A stretch of DNA of 59,324 bases. Source: an uncultured Candidatus Melainabacteria bacterium. Lineage in GTDB: Bacteria; Cyanobacteriota; Vampirovibrionia; Gastranaerophilales; Gastranaerophilaceae. The translations under genes were made by a program, and so were the position numbers. Each line of letters begins with the position of its first letter. Within the stretch, counting starts at the first letter, position 1. The stretch is taken from assembly GCA_934717895.1 (NCBI GenBank), contig CAKUZO010000001.1, forward strand, positions 1 to 59,324, read 5' to 3'. Of this stretch, positions 51,472 to 59,324 are shown in pieces. Under the pieces are notes generated by a model, which was not told the origin of the DNA, did not search any database, and was given only the letters and a program-made list of their open reading frames with translations.

Positions 51472-53781
51472 ATGATAGTAGGAAGAATAACGTACGACAG
51501 CACAAGACAACGACAAAAGCAAGTGGGAAATTTATCCCCTAAGCAAGTGCCCCCTTCTTCCGAGTTCATGTCTTCAAAAAATTTAATAAACGAGAGACCT
51601 TTAAAAAGTAATCTAAACGATTTATCTTTTAAAGGTCTTTCTTTTAAGGGGGAAACAGTTGCAACAACTCAACCGCAAAAAACAGCAACCAAACGCCAAA
51701 AAGAAGATAAAATGAAACCTCTTCTTTATACAGTGGGAGCTCTTTTAGCAACAGGTTTGGCATTGAGATTTGCTCCGAGATATAAAGACGCAGGAACATA
51801 CAGTATTAACGAGTTTAAACAGTTTTCTCAAAAATATTTAGGAATTACAAAAGATAAATTTGGCAATTCTATTCAATCTTCCATTGGTGAAGAATTATTA
51901 GAACACGCCCAAAAGTCCAATTTAACCTCCGAAATGGTTAAAATTGACGGGGACAAAATTTCATTTAAGAAAAAAACAATTCCTCAATTAATTTGGGATG
52001 GTTTAATTTATCCTGTAAAAGTTTTGCCAGCAGATATTCTAAACGGAGCAGTAGAATTAATTGGTAAAATTAAACCGTTCAAAAACTGGGCACAAAATAC
52101 TTTACAAAAACCTTTATTTCAAAATATAAGACAACGTTCTAAAATAGATGCTGAAACAAACTCTTTGCGCGGACTTTTTGAAACAATGGGAAGTATTAAA
52201 AATTTGCCTGACAACGAAAAATCTGCAAAAATGTTTGAACGTTCTGTAAAAATGTTTGACCCTAAAACAGGAAATTATGATACAAAACACGAACGCTCTT
52301 TAAACAGACTTGTTTCAGGTTTGCCACCTGCAATTTTCTTGGCAAATGATGCATACAACTTGTCCAGAATGATGGATGACGACAAAAATTCAGCAACTCA
52401 TGAACAAAAAGTTCGTTTTAACCAAGAAATGGCAAGAATTGGCTTTAATGCATATATTACGCTTGTTACATTAGGTGCTTTGAACAAATACATTAACAAT
52501 TCTAAAATGGGTATTATGTTGATGACAGCATTGACAACCCTTACAACAGAAGCATTTTCACGTGTAATTAACGGAAAACATATTACAAGATTAACACCGG
52601 AAGAAGCTCGTAAAGAGAACGAAAAAAATCACGCTCCGGAAGCTCAAATTAAACCGGATTTGTCATTTAAAGCCACAGAGAAAAAAGAAAAAGCTGATAA
52701 AGAAAATGTTCAAAAGCCTTTATTGTCAATTGGAACTGTTGGTAAAGCTGTTGGTACAATTATTGTCGGCGGATTTGCAATAAAAGGAGCTAGAAAAATC
52801 TCCGCAGTCGACAATGCTTGGAAATCATTCTCCGGCTTCTTCAAAAACCATTACAACAAATTAACTCAAATTGAAGATTACAAAATTTCAAAAGACAAAT
52901 TTGAAAATATTACAAAAGTATTGGAAGAAAACGGCTTCACTGCTCTTGCAGAAAAATATAAAAAAGTTGCAAAAACATCAACAAATGCAGATGGTTCAGT
53001 AAGTTTAGGGAAAAAAGATAAAAAAATCAAACCAGCTGTAAACTTTGTATTAGCCCCATTCAAATTCATCTGGAAATATGGAACTTTACCATACAAAATG
53101 GCGAATGACGCAGTAGAAATGGTCGTAAAATTATTCTCAAAAAGCGCACCAAAAGCGGCAGCTAAAAAGCCGGATGAACTTTCCGCTCTAGCAAAGAGTG
53201 TTGATAATATCAAAGATATGGCAGATAAATATGCTGAAGGTAAAATTACCAAAAAACAATTCCACGATTATGTAACAGATAATACATTGAAAGCTTTCAA
53301 CGTTGATACAATGTCAAATGTTTCAAACAGCGAACTTTCTAACATTGCAAAAACCGCAGCACTTGCCGCAACTATTTGGTTCTTGATGACAGATAACTAC
53401 AACATGGTTATGTTGAAATCAAACGGTAACGATGTTGAAGGCGCAAAAACTAAATTCAAAGAAAGATTTGTTCAGGAAGGTTCAAGATTGTTCTACCAAA
53501 CATTATTGATTGACTTGTTTAATAGCACATTCAGTAAACAATATCATCAATCATTGTTCGGCATGAGTTGGATTACCTTGACAAATACAACAATCGGCGA
53601 ATGGTTGACAAGAAAATCTGTCGGCGTACCTGTTGGAACACATTCTCGCGATCAACTTCTTGCAATTGAAGAAAAACAAGAAAAAGCAACAGGCTTTACT
53701 AAAAAATATTATGACTTTATGAAACGCTTGACCGGCAAACGTTCAATCAAAACCTATGAAGTTGCTCAAAAAAAGAATTAA
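51472..53781 (+). CDS. Large lineage-specific membrane protein with SFKG motif
   Basis: A 769-residue protein not recognised from any family. Residues 1-60 are polar and end in the doubled motif LSFKGLSFKG. Hydrophobic segments occur at about 82-100 (LLYTVGALLATGLAL), 172-195, 280-300, 328-365 (ITLVTLGALNKY...MGIMLMTALTTL), 425-445 (VGTIIVGGFAIKGA), 540-560, 645-665 and 700-725. The two halves each contain a 'PVKVLPADILNGAVELIGKI'/'PYKMANDAVEMVVKLF'-like stretch and 'YNLSRMM'/'YNMVMLK', which suggests an internal duplication. GGAAGGA lies before the ATG. Function unknown. Confidence 0.7.
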   Translation: MIVGRITYDSTRQRQKQVGNLSPKQVPPSSEFMSSKNLINERPLKSNLNDLSFKGLSFKGETVATTQPQKTATKRQKEDKMKPLLYTVGALLATGLALRFAPRYKDAGTYSINEFKQFSQKYLGITKDKFGNSIQSSIGEELLEHAQKSNLTSEMVKIDGDKISFKKKTIPQLIWDGLIYPVKVLPADILNGAVELIGKIKPFKNWAQNTLQKPLFQNIRQRSKIDAETNSLRGLFETMGSIKNLPDNEKSAKMFERSVKMFDPKTGNYDTKHERSLNRLVSGLPPAIFLANDAYNLSRMMDDDKNSATHEQKVRFNQEMARIGFNAYITLVTLGALNKYINNSKMGIMLMTALTTLTTEAFSRVINGKHITRLTPEEARKENEKNHAPEAQIKPDLSFKATEKKEKADKENVQKPLLSIGTVGKAVGTIIVGGFAIKGARKISAVDNAWKSFSGFFKNHYNKLTQIEDYKISKDKFENITKVLEENGFTALAEKYKKVAKTSTNADGSVSLGKKDKKIKPAVNFVLAPFKFIWKYGTLPYKMANDAVEMVVKLFSKSAPKAAAKKPDELSALAKSVDNIKDMADKYAEGKITKKQFHDYVTDNTLKAFNVDTMSNVSNSELSNIAKTAALAATIWFLMTDNYNMVMLKSNGNDVEGAKTKFKERFVQEGSRLFYQTLLIDLFNSTFSKQYHQSLFGMSWITLTNTTIGEWLTRKSVGVPVGTHSRDQLLAIEEKQEKATGFTKKYYDFMKRLTGKRSIKTYEVAQKKN

Positions 53782-53826
53782 AAAAGATTAATTATCAATA
53801 GTTGAAATATTAATAATTAATCTTTT
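53782..53826 (+). terminator. Terminator of the 51472 gene
   Basis: A perfect 14-base stem (53782-53795 / 53813-53826) ending in a run of T on the plus strand, right after the stop codon; it may also serve mtnA from the other side. Confidence 0.75.
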
Positions 53827-53861
53827 GGACAATTTACTTAGCCATATTTCTTAGGCGTATT

Positions 53862-54923
53862 TTAAATTTGTTTAAACGCCTCAGCAATTGACTTGTTGTA
53901 ATCAGGTCTTAAAATACCTTTTTCTGTAATAATTCCGGCAATAAGTTCGTGTGGAGTTACGTCAAATCCCGGGTTGATAACTTTTACATCAGGAGCACAA
54001 ATAATTTTGCCATTAATGTGTGTAACTTCTTCATGCGAACGTTCTTCGATTACGATTTCATCACCTGTTTTTATGCTTGTGTCAATTGTTGACAAAGGAG
54101 CAGCAATATAGAAGGGAACATTATGATATTTTGCGGCAATTGCAACTGTATAAGTTCCGATTTTGTTTGCAGTATCACCGTTTGCGGCAATTCTGTCTGC
54201 GCCCACAACAACCATATCAATCATACCTTTTTTCATAAAATATGAGCACATTCCGTCAGTAATCAAAGTTGTCGGAATTCCGTCCATTGTAAGTTCAAAT
54301 GTCGTAATTCTTGCACCTTGTTGGCGAGGACGAGTTTCGTCTGCAAAAACCTGAATTGTCGGATCATTTGCAAATGCTGAACGCACAACGCCCAATGCTG
54401 TTCCATAACCTACTGTTGCAAGTCCACCGGCGTTACAGTGAGTCAAAATGGTTGCGCCTTTTGGAACAACTTCTGCACCGTAATCACCGATTTTCTTGTT
54501 AATTGCAATATCTTCGTTTTCAAGTCTGATTGCGTTTTGTTTCAATTCTTCCACAATTCCTGCAATATCAGATTTCGAATTTTTGATAATTTCTTTTTGT
54601 TTTTCGCAAGCCCACATTAAATTAACCGCTGTTGGGCGAGAAGTTGCCATGTAATCAGCTTTTTCCAATAATTGTTTTACAAATTCGTCACGAGAAAGTT
54701 CTTTTTTCGCAAGTTCTTGCGCATAAAGCACAACCCCATGAGCTCCTGCCACACCGATTGCCGGAGCGCCACGAACAATCATGGTTTTGATAGCGTCAAA
54801 CATACCTTGTCCTGTTGTAATATTTACGTACTTAAACTCGTACGGCAAAACAGTCTGATCTACCATTTTTGAATAATTATCTACCCACTCTATTGTTTTT
54901 ATTTTTGAATGAAATTCTGCCAT
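53862..54923 (-). CDS. mtnA: Methylthioribose-1-phosphate isomerase
   Basis: It converts methylthioribose 1-phosphate to methylthioribulose 1-phosphate in methionine salvage. The 353-residue protein has the eIF2B-like fold with RGAPAIGVAGAHGV, the catalytic Cys in THCNAGGLATVGYGTALG and the catalytic Asp in GADRIAANGDTANKIGTY, and the C-terminal NPGFDVTPHELI. The ATG overlaps the upstream membrane-protein stop (TAATG). No other salvage gene is in the window. Bacteria without mtnB-E may use it in a shunt; that is inference. Confidence 0.95.
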   Translation of the reverse strand: MAEFHSKIKTIEWVDNYSKMVDQTVLPYEFKYVNITTGQGMFDAIKTMIVRGAPAIGVAGAHGVVLYAQELAKKELSRDEFVKQLLEKADYMATSRPTAVNLMWACEKQKEIIKNSKSDIAGIVEELKQNAIRLENEDIAINKKIGDYGAEVVPKGATILTHCNAGGLATVGYGTALGVVRSAFANDPTIQVFADETRPRQQGARITTFELTMDGIPTTLITDGMCSYFMKKGMIDMVVVGADRIAANGDTANKIGTYTVAIAAKYHNVPFYIAAPLSTIDTSIKTGDEIVIEERSHEEVTHINGKIICAPDVKVINPGFDVTPHELIAGIITEKGILRPDYNKSIAEAFKQI

Positions 54924-55381
54924 TATTTTTCCCTTTTTTCTATTGTGTTAATAAAATCTATTACATAAAATGTTAAAAAACCTGTGAAAGCGTTTACTGT
55001 TGCCGACAAAACACCCATAAATAAAGAAATTACAACCAACAAAAAGAAAGTTGCATTTCCGAGCATAAACCCGACGCCGACGTTTGCTGCGATATGGAAA
55101 AGTTTCATCAATATTACGGATATCGGAACATAGATTATCGAAAACCCTAAATATGATACAAATCCTGCGATTGCACCTGTTATAATGCTATCTTTCATTG
55201 AATCGAGCGACAAACAGTTGTATTTCACCAACAACCAAATTACAAGCGGAGCGATAAAGCAAATTAAAAAAATAAAAGATAAAATTCCTAAATATGGAAT
55301 TAACGTAATCGCACCTAAAATTGCGCCAAAAAATGCGCTCAAAATCGCAATTTGTTTAAGTAAAATAAAATTTATGTTCAT
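54923..55381 (-). CDS. Hypothetical membrane protein, 152 residues
   Basis: A four-pass membrane protein with hydrophobic segments at about 4-45 (two), 60-90 and 100-140, and Gly residues in the segments (AILGAITLIPYLGILSFIF). I start at MNINFILLK, five bases after the ruvC stop; the frame is open 12 codons further into ruvC without a ribosome site. It overlaps mtnA by one base. The ruvC-membrane protein-mtnA order suggests one transcript from the ruvC promoter. No family recognised. Confidence 0.65.
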   Translation of the reverse strand: MNINFILLKQIAILSAFFGAILGAITLIPYLGILSFIFLICFIAPLVIWLLVKYNCLSLDSMKDSIITGAIAGFVSYLGFSIIYVPISVILMKLFHIAANVGVGFMLGNATFFLLVVISLFMGVLSATVNAFTGFLTFYVIDFINTIEKREK

Positions 55382-55386
55382 AAGAA

Positions 55387-55863
55387 TTATCTTAGCACAA
55401 CTGAACGGGTATGGCAAATAGCAATAGCAATTGAATCCACTGTATCATCAAGTTTAGGAAGATCTTCCACGCCCAGCGAGAGTTTAACCATCTGTTCAAC
55501 CTCTTTTTTATCAGCCCTTCCGTACCCTGTCAAAACTTGCTTAACTTCCATCGGAGTGTATTCATAAATTGGCACTTTATACTTTTCCAAAGCGGTCAAT
55601 ATAACCCCTCTTGCGTGCGCAACAGGCATGACTGTTGTTCTGTTCCGGAAGAAAAATAGTTTTTCAATTGCAGCACAATCAGGTTTATACCTATCAATAA
55701 TTGTGTTCATATCTTCCCAAATTTCAAGAAGCCTTGCGGTTTCTTTGGAATTTTTTTCGGTCTGAATAGATCCCGAATGGAGCAGAACAGAATTTTCGCC
55801 ATCAAACTCAATGAGCGAATAACCAACAATTCCAATTCCCGGATCTATGCCTAAAATCTTCAT
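55387..55863 (-). CDS. ruvC: Holliday junction resolvase RuvC
   Basis: It cuts Holliday junctions in the RuvABC pathway. The 158-residue protein has all four acidic metal ligands: Asp7 in GIDPGIG, Glu67 in AIEKLFF, and Asp140 and Asp143 in DDTVDSIAIAICH. An extended TGCTATAAT box ends six bases before the ATG, so the message is probably leaderless. It is followed at five bases by the four-pass membrane protein gene and then mtnA. ruvA and ruvB are elsewhere. Confidence 0.95.
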   Translation of the reverse strand: MKILGIDPGIGIVGYSLIEFDGENSVLLHSGSIQTEKNSKETARLLEIWEDMNTIIDRYKPDCAAIEKLFFFRNRTTVMPVAHARGVILTALEKYKVPIYEYTPMEVKQVLTGYGRADKKEVEQMVKLSLGVEDLPKLDDTVDSIAIAICHTRSVVLR

Positions 55864-55869
55864 AATTAG

Positions 55870-55878
55870 ATTATAGCA
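55870..55878 (-). promoter_or_regulatory. Extended -10 promoter of ruvC (leaderless)
   Basis: TGCTATAAT on the minus strand, with six bases to the ATG at 55863. The 13 bases 'tttatgctataat' are shared with the 49965 gene. Confidence 0.6.
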
Positions 55879-55879
55879 T

Positions 55880-56020
55880 AAAAGCGGAATTAGATGGCAA
55901 GAGGCATAAATGCAAAGTCTATATCAAGGGAAGATACTAAGTTACTAGGGCACTAAGGTCGTATCGTCTTTTACAATCTTAGCTGCCGCGCTTCCTAGAT
56001 GCCTAGCTGCTTTATACAGC
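55880..56020. repeat. Dispersed intergenic repeats
   Basis: Contains the 'aaatgcaaagtct', 'gatactaagttactagggc' and 'ggtcgtatcgtctttta' modules and an inverted 'gcttcctagatgcctagctgc' module. No gene is visible between 55864 and 56163; the last 100 bases hold the ribosome site and presumably the promoter of the SLH gene. Confidence 0.55.
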
Positions 56021-56163
56021 CTTGTCATCTCATCATCAAATAGCCCAACAGAATAACCCCTTAAGGCAATGTTTCATGCCGGTCATAAAGTACATAATCT
56101 AGTATGGTTTTTTAAAATTATATTTTTGGGGTTTTTAGAAAAAAGCCCACAAGGAGGTAAAAA

Positions 56164-58200
56164 ATGACAATTAAAAAACTTACTGTGGCAGCTGCAATTG
56201 CCGTTGGGATAGCAACGTGTTCCTTGAATCAAGCAATGGCGGCTTGTCCTTGCACAACACCGGAAACGCCGGCACCTTGTGCAGAACCGCTACCTGTTGT
56301 TACAGGACCTGCATGTCCTTGTGAAACAGTTAAGCCAAACACTTGTACAAAGTGTAAAAAAGCAATGCCGGACTGTGATTGCAAAAAGCAAAAAGCAGCA
56401 CCTTGCGATCCATGTGAAAAACCGAAAAAATCAGACTGCGGTTGTCCTGATGAAATAAGTTGCGACAAACCGGCTGATCCTGCTTGTGCAATCTGTCCGC
56501 AAACAGGAAAACCTGACAGAAAAGATATGAAACAGGTTTACGGTTATCCAAACGCAATTTATGGCACAAACAACTACGTTGGACAACCTGCAAACTCTAT
56601 CTTTTCAACAGACACACCTCACGCAACAACCGCAAGAGCACTGTCATCAGCTATTAACGGAACAACTGTTGCAACAGACGGACAAGTTACGGGAGCAGCT
56701 ACTCAAATGCCTTGCTTAAACGAAGCTCCAACTCGTCACAATGGTATTCCTATTGACAGAAACGAAAAAATTATGGACGGAAACAACTGCCCAATCGATT
56801 TTCAATCAACAAACTCAATTGATGCAGTGAAAAAAACTTTCGTACCCTATGAAATCCCAAACCAAATAATGCAAACAACAGGTGCGGCAGCAAACCTCGG
56901 TGGTTGCCAATTCCCTGACGTTCCAAACGGTTTTTGGGCAGCATGTGATATCGACAAACTTGCAATAAATGATGTAGTTGTCGGCTATCCTGACGGCTAC
57001 TTCAAACCAAACAGACATATTTCACGTGCGGAATTTGCAACAATTTTGGTTAAAGGTTTCAACCTAGACAAATGCGATATGCCTCGCGAAGGTTTGTTTA
57101 AAGACGTACCTCGCAGCAACTGGGCTAACGCAGCTATCGCAAAAGCTGTGGACGAAGACTTGTTGAAAGGTTATCCTGACGGAAACTTCAAGCCGAACCA
57201 CCCTGTAACTCGTGTGGAAGCTTTGACAACAATCGCAAAAGGTATGACTTGCGACATCGACCAGTGTAAAGCTGATGAAATCCTAAGCAAATACGCAGAT
57301 GGTGCATCAATTCCAAACTGGGCAAGAATTCCGGTTGCAAAATCACTTGAAAACGGTGCCCTTAAAGACATGCCAAATCCAAATATGATTATGCCTAACA
57401 AAGAAGCTTCTCGTGCAGAAGTAGCATCAATGATGCAAACAGTTCGTGTAGCTTTGGGTTACGACACAAACCCTAAAACTGCAAACAACATTTGTCCGGC
57501 TTGTCCTGTAAACAAAAACGCTTTCGTTGAAAACGAAGAAATCGTGAAAATTCCGACATTGAAGGTTAAAATGATTGATCAATTGACAGCAAAATCATCT
57601 CACGTCGGTCAATATTTCAGAGCAAACACTCTTGAAGACGTTACAATCAACGGCGTAACTTACCCTTGCGGTTCAACCGTAACTGGTCAAGTAGTAGAAG
57701 TTATCAGACCATCAGGTTGTGATAAAGGTGCTTTGAAATTGTCTTTCACTGACATCAAAAACGGTGATTGCAAAACGAAATTACCTAAACAAATTCTACA
57801 AGCCCAAGTTAACAAATCAAAACAGGTAAACCCTGTTGCAAGATTAGTTGAAATGCCGTTCACATTAGCAGGTTCACTTGTTGGTGTAGCAGGTAGAACT
57901 GTTGGTGGTGTAGTTACAAACCTTGGTAACGCCGTAGAAAACGTTTCTAACGACGCAGGTTACATGCTAGGTCACGCATTCCAAGGTCAATTCGGTGCAG
58001 CAGCTCGTAGCTTAGGCGACGGCTTGTGGGAAACTGTTAAAGCTCCGGTTGACGTAACAAGAACCGCATTGTCAGGTACAATGGGCTTATTCCAAACCAC
58101 AGGCGACGAATTTGCTTACCTTGTTGACCCTCGCGGATACAAAATCTCCGCAGTTAATCCAAGAGAACACATTACTATCGCATTCGGTTGTAATGAATAG
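56164..58200 (+). CDS. Secreted Cys-rich protein with three SLH domains
   Basis: A 678-residue envelope protein. Residues 1-26 are a signal peptide; 27-115 are exceptionally Cys/Pro/Lys-rich (CPCTTPETPAPC, CTKCKKAMPDCDCKK, CDPCEKPKKSDCGC). About 250-425 contain three SLH domains (FPDVPNGFWAACDIDKL...VVGYPDGYFKP, FKDVPRSNWANAAI...LKGYPDGNFKP, IPNWARIPVAKSLENGALKD). SLH domains usually bind pyruvylated wall glycan. The rest has a beta domain (about 455-560) and Gly/Val-rich helical segments. AAGGAGGT is a perfect ribosome site and codon use is biased, so it is probably very abundant. It resembles SLH proteins that tie the outer membrane to the wall, without their porin barrel. Confidence 0.85.
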   Translation: MTIKKLTVAAAIAVGIATCSLNQAMAACPCTTPETPAPCAEPLPVVTGPACPCETVKPNTCTKCKKAMPDCDCKKQKAAPCDPCEKPKKSDCGCPDEISCDKPADPACAICPQTGKPDRKDMKQVYGYPNAIYGTNNYVGQPANSIFSTDTPHATTARALSSAINGTTVATDGQVTGAATQMPCLNEAPTRHNGIPIDRNEKIMDGNNCPIDFQSTNSIDAVKKTFVPYEIPNQIMQTTGAAANLGGCQFPDVPNGFWAACDIDKLAINDVVVGYPDGYFKPNRHISRAEFATILVKGFNLDKCDMPREGLFKDVPRSNWANAAIAKAVDEDLLKGYPDGNFKPNHPVTRVEALTTIAKGMTCDIDQCKADEILSKYADGASIPNWARIPVAKSLENGALKDMPNPNMIMPNKEASRAEVASMMQTVRVALGYDTNPKTANNICPACPVNKNAFVENEEIVKIPTLKVKMIDQLTAKSSHVGQYFRANTLEDVTINGVTYPCGSTVTGQVVEVIRPSGCDKGALKLSFTDIKNGDCKTKLPKQILQAQVNKSKQVNPVARLVEMPFTLAGSLVGVAGRTVGGVVTNLGNAVENVSNDAGYMLGHAFQGQFGAAARSLGDGLWETVKAPVDVTRTALSGTMGLFQTTGDEFAYLVDPRGYKISAVNPREHITIAFGCNE

Positions 58201-58234
58201 GTACTAATATCTATTATATTTTAGATAGTAGTGC

Positions 58235-58350
58235 CAGATAGATACTAAGATGCCTAGATGCAAAGAGGCAAAGTCTATTAAGGGAATAAGTTATATTTAC
58301 CTGAAAAGACCTTAAAGCCTTAGAGCCCTAGTAACTTAGTAACTTAAAAA
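58235..58350. repeat. Dispersed intergenic repeats
   Basis: Contains 'gatgcaaagaggcaaagtct' and 'ccctagtaacttagtaac', matching the modules near 50020-50090 (the second in inverted form). No gene. Confidence 0.5.
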
Positions 58351-58388
58351 AGAACCGACACAGTACTAATTGTTCGAAGCCTGAGGGA

Positions 58389-58425
58389 AACCCGATGTCA
58401 TTAACGTGATGTCGGGTTTTCTCTT
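58389..58425 (+). terminator. Probable terminator downstream of the SLH gene
   Basis: A 7-base stem (aacccga 58389-58395 / tcgggtt 58412-58418) followed by a T-rich tail on the plus strand, about 190 bases after the stop codon. Confidence 0.5.
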
Positions 58426-58451
58426 TGCAATAAGAATTCAATATAAATTTA

Positions 58452-58485
58452 TAAAAAAATGGGAACTTTTTCAAATTCCCATTTT
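58452..58485 (-). terminator. Terminator of the PilZ gene
   Basis: A 10-base stem (aaaatgggaa 58456-58465 / ttcccatttt 58476-58485), then T-rich on the minus strand, directly after the stop codon of the PilZ gene. Confidence 0.7.
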
Positions 58486-58499
58486 CTATTATTCTTCAA

Positions 58500-59324
58500 T
58501 TATTCCTCAATTGTTGTTGCAACATTTTGGTTGATAATCTTTTGTGCTATCGGTTGATCTTTTTCCAGCAAACTTAAATATAATAACTTGTTAGCTGTTG
58601 CCTGATCTAAGTCTATAAACTTACCTCCGGCCTTGACATCACTTGCTGAAACAATTTTTACATTCGCATTGATTGTCAAATCTCCGTATTGAAGGTGTAC
58701 CGGAACAACGTCACCGACTTTCAATTTTCCTTTGTGGGTTAATGATACCCCACCTCTTGAAATATCTGAGATTGAAATTATATTACTGCTTGATTCAAAT
58801 GTAATCGGATTTTGGTTTTCCATTGTATTGAATCTCATATATTGACGTTTGTCGATTGAGTCAACCCTGTCACTTACAACACGTTGTTTATAAACGTCCT
58901 TGAAGTCAACTTTTCTTTCCGGTTCTGGTTCAGGGGTTGGTTTTGGTTCTGGTTCAGGGTCTGGTTTTGGTTCCGGATCAGGATCCGGATCAACATCTGT
59001 ATCTGTATCGTTATCAGTATCCATATCAGTATCGGTATCAATATCTGAATCTAAGTCAGTGTCTGAATCCAAATCTGTGTCGGTATCTGTATCAGAATCT
59101 GTATCAATATCTGTGTCTGTGTCAGTATCGGTATCGGTGTCAGTATCTGTGTCGGTATCCGTATCCATATCGGTATCGGTATCGTTATCAGTGTCTACAT
59201 CTGTGTCGGTATCAATATCTGAATCTAAGTCAGTATCTGAATCCAAGTCTGTGTCGGTATCTGTATCAGAATCTGTATCAATATCTGTGTCTGTGTCAGT
59301 ATCGGTATCGGTGTCAGTATCTGT
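58500..59324 (-). CDS. PilZ-domain protein with Asp-Thr/Ser repeat, 5' end beyond the window
   Basis: The frame is open to the right edge, so the N-terminus is missing; the nearest possible start (a TTG at 59246) lies in mid-repeat and is not credible. The visible ~275 residues begin with a perfect alternation of Asp with Thr, Ser, Leu, Ile, Val or Asn, then a Pro-Asp/Glu-Lys linker, then a PilZ domain with R-Q-Y-M-R (RxxxR) and DISRGGVSL (the D/NxSxxG part). These residues bind cyclic di-GMP. The DNA repeats with a period of about 174 bases. Acidic Asp-rich repeats may bind Ca2+ (inference). Joining such a repeat to PilZ is unusual. Confidence 0.8.
   Translation of the reverse strand, partial: TDTDTDTDTDTDTDIDTDSDTDTDTDLDSDTDLDSDIDTDTDVDTDNDTDTDMDTDTDTDTDTDTDTDTDTDIDTDSDTDTDTDLDSDTDLDSDIDTDTDMDTDNDTDTDVDPDPDPEPKPDPEPEPKPTPEPEPERKVDFKDVYKQRVVSDRVDSIDKRQYMRFNTMENQNPITFESSSNIISISDISRGGVSLTHKGKLKVGDVVPVHLQYGDLTINANVKIVSASDVKAGGKFIDLDQATANKLLYLSLLEKDQPIAQKIINQNVATTIEE
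59047..59324. repeat. Long tandem DNA repeat inside the PilZ gene, period about 174 bases
   Basis: The sequence from 59047 ('gaatctaagtcagtgtctg') recurs from 59221 with few changes and continues to the window edge. Within it, hexamer-like units (gtatcg, gtatct, gtgtct) encode the Asp-x alternation. The second copy is cut by the window end. Confidence 0.75.

Noticed and set aside
58360..58420. tRNA suggested by 'gttcgaagc' T-loop-like text
   Set aside because: No matching acceptor, D or anticodon stems; the stretch forms a terminator hairpin instead. No other tRNA-like sequence was found in the window.
59241..59246. TTG as start of the PilZ gene
   Set aside because: The Asp-x repeat continues without a stop to the window edge, so the true start must lie outside.
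59000..59324. CRISPR-like or satellite array
   Set aside because: The repeat is coding, has no spacers, keeps one frame open and gives an Asp-x chain.

Overview
The window is a chromosomal segment of a low-GC, Gram-negative-type, probably anaerobic gut bacterium. It carries a 2010-residue autotransporter with an outer-membrane barrel, a protein with three SLH domains, a group B [FeFe]-hydrogenase, and several short proteins with an N-terminal 'NFKG/SFKG'-like motif. This combination points to Vampirovibrionia (Candidatus Gastranaerophilales, 'Melainabacteria'). That assignment is inference from gene content. The genetic code is the standard bacterial one, because UGA ends several intact genes (pabBC, rfbC, a TonB-C-like gene).

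Layout. 1-8.8 kb: a repeat-filled left edge, then minus-strand tpiA, dxr, a [FeFe]-hydrogenase, an O-methyltransferase, a secreted beta-propeller, dnaJ and grpE. 8.9-13.1 kb: two small secreted proteins, a pabBC fusion with pabA, a RelE/HigB-type toxin-antitoxin pair and pgeF. 13.1-13.35 kb: a promoter, structured RNA and two terminators form a probable small RNA gene. 13.3-16.6 kb: ftsH and three lineage-specific small proteins. 16.7-21.3 kb: a tight minus-strand operon of envelope proteins (vWA protein, FHA-like polytopic protein, a TonB-C-like protein, two tiny membrane proteins, and a zinc-ribbon/TonB-C protein split by an A10 tract). This is my best candidate for an undescribed system. 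21.4-30.7 kb: tyrA, a GNAT-like gene with an in-frame UGA, dnaB, a pncC-type amidase, a glyoxalase, a HEPN/MNT toxin-antitoxin pair and gatA. 30.9-39.5 kb: the giant Pmp-like autotransporter and a UvrA2-like ATPase. 39.5-49.1 kb: a YkgJ-type protein, a GT39-family glycosyltransferase, rfbC-rfbB-rfbD, murJ and a SpoIID-type protein. 49.2-59.3 kb: a DRE-TIM aldolase-like enzyme, a metallopeptidase-like protein, an orphan ribbon-helix-helix protein, a large lineage-specific membrane protein, mtnA, ruvC, the SLH protein, and a PilZ protein with an Asp-Thr/Ser repeat that runs off the right edge.

Themes. Envelope building and surface display dominate (autotransporter, SLH protein, dTDP-rhamnose synthesis, MurJ, SpoIID, GT39, and the vWA/TonB-C operon). 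Many operon joints use one-base TAATG or TGATG overlaps, which suggests translational coupling. At least nine genes have a recognisable -10 box exactly 6 or 7 bases before the ATG, which predicts leaderless mRNAs. Intergenic regions hold several families of dispersed, hairpin-forming repeats; one unit appears in frame inside tyrA and another forms the 3' end of rfbB. I saw no tRNA, rRNA, CRISPR array or transposase gene.
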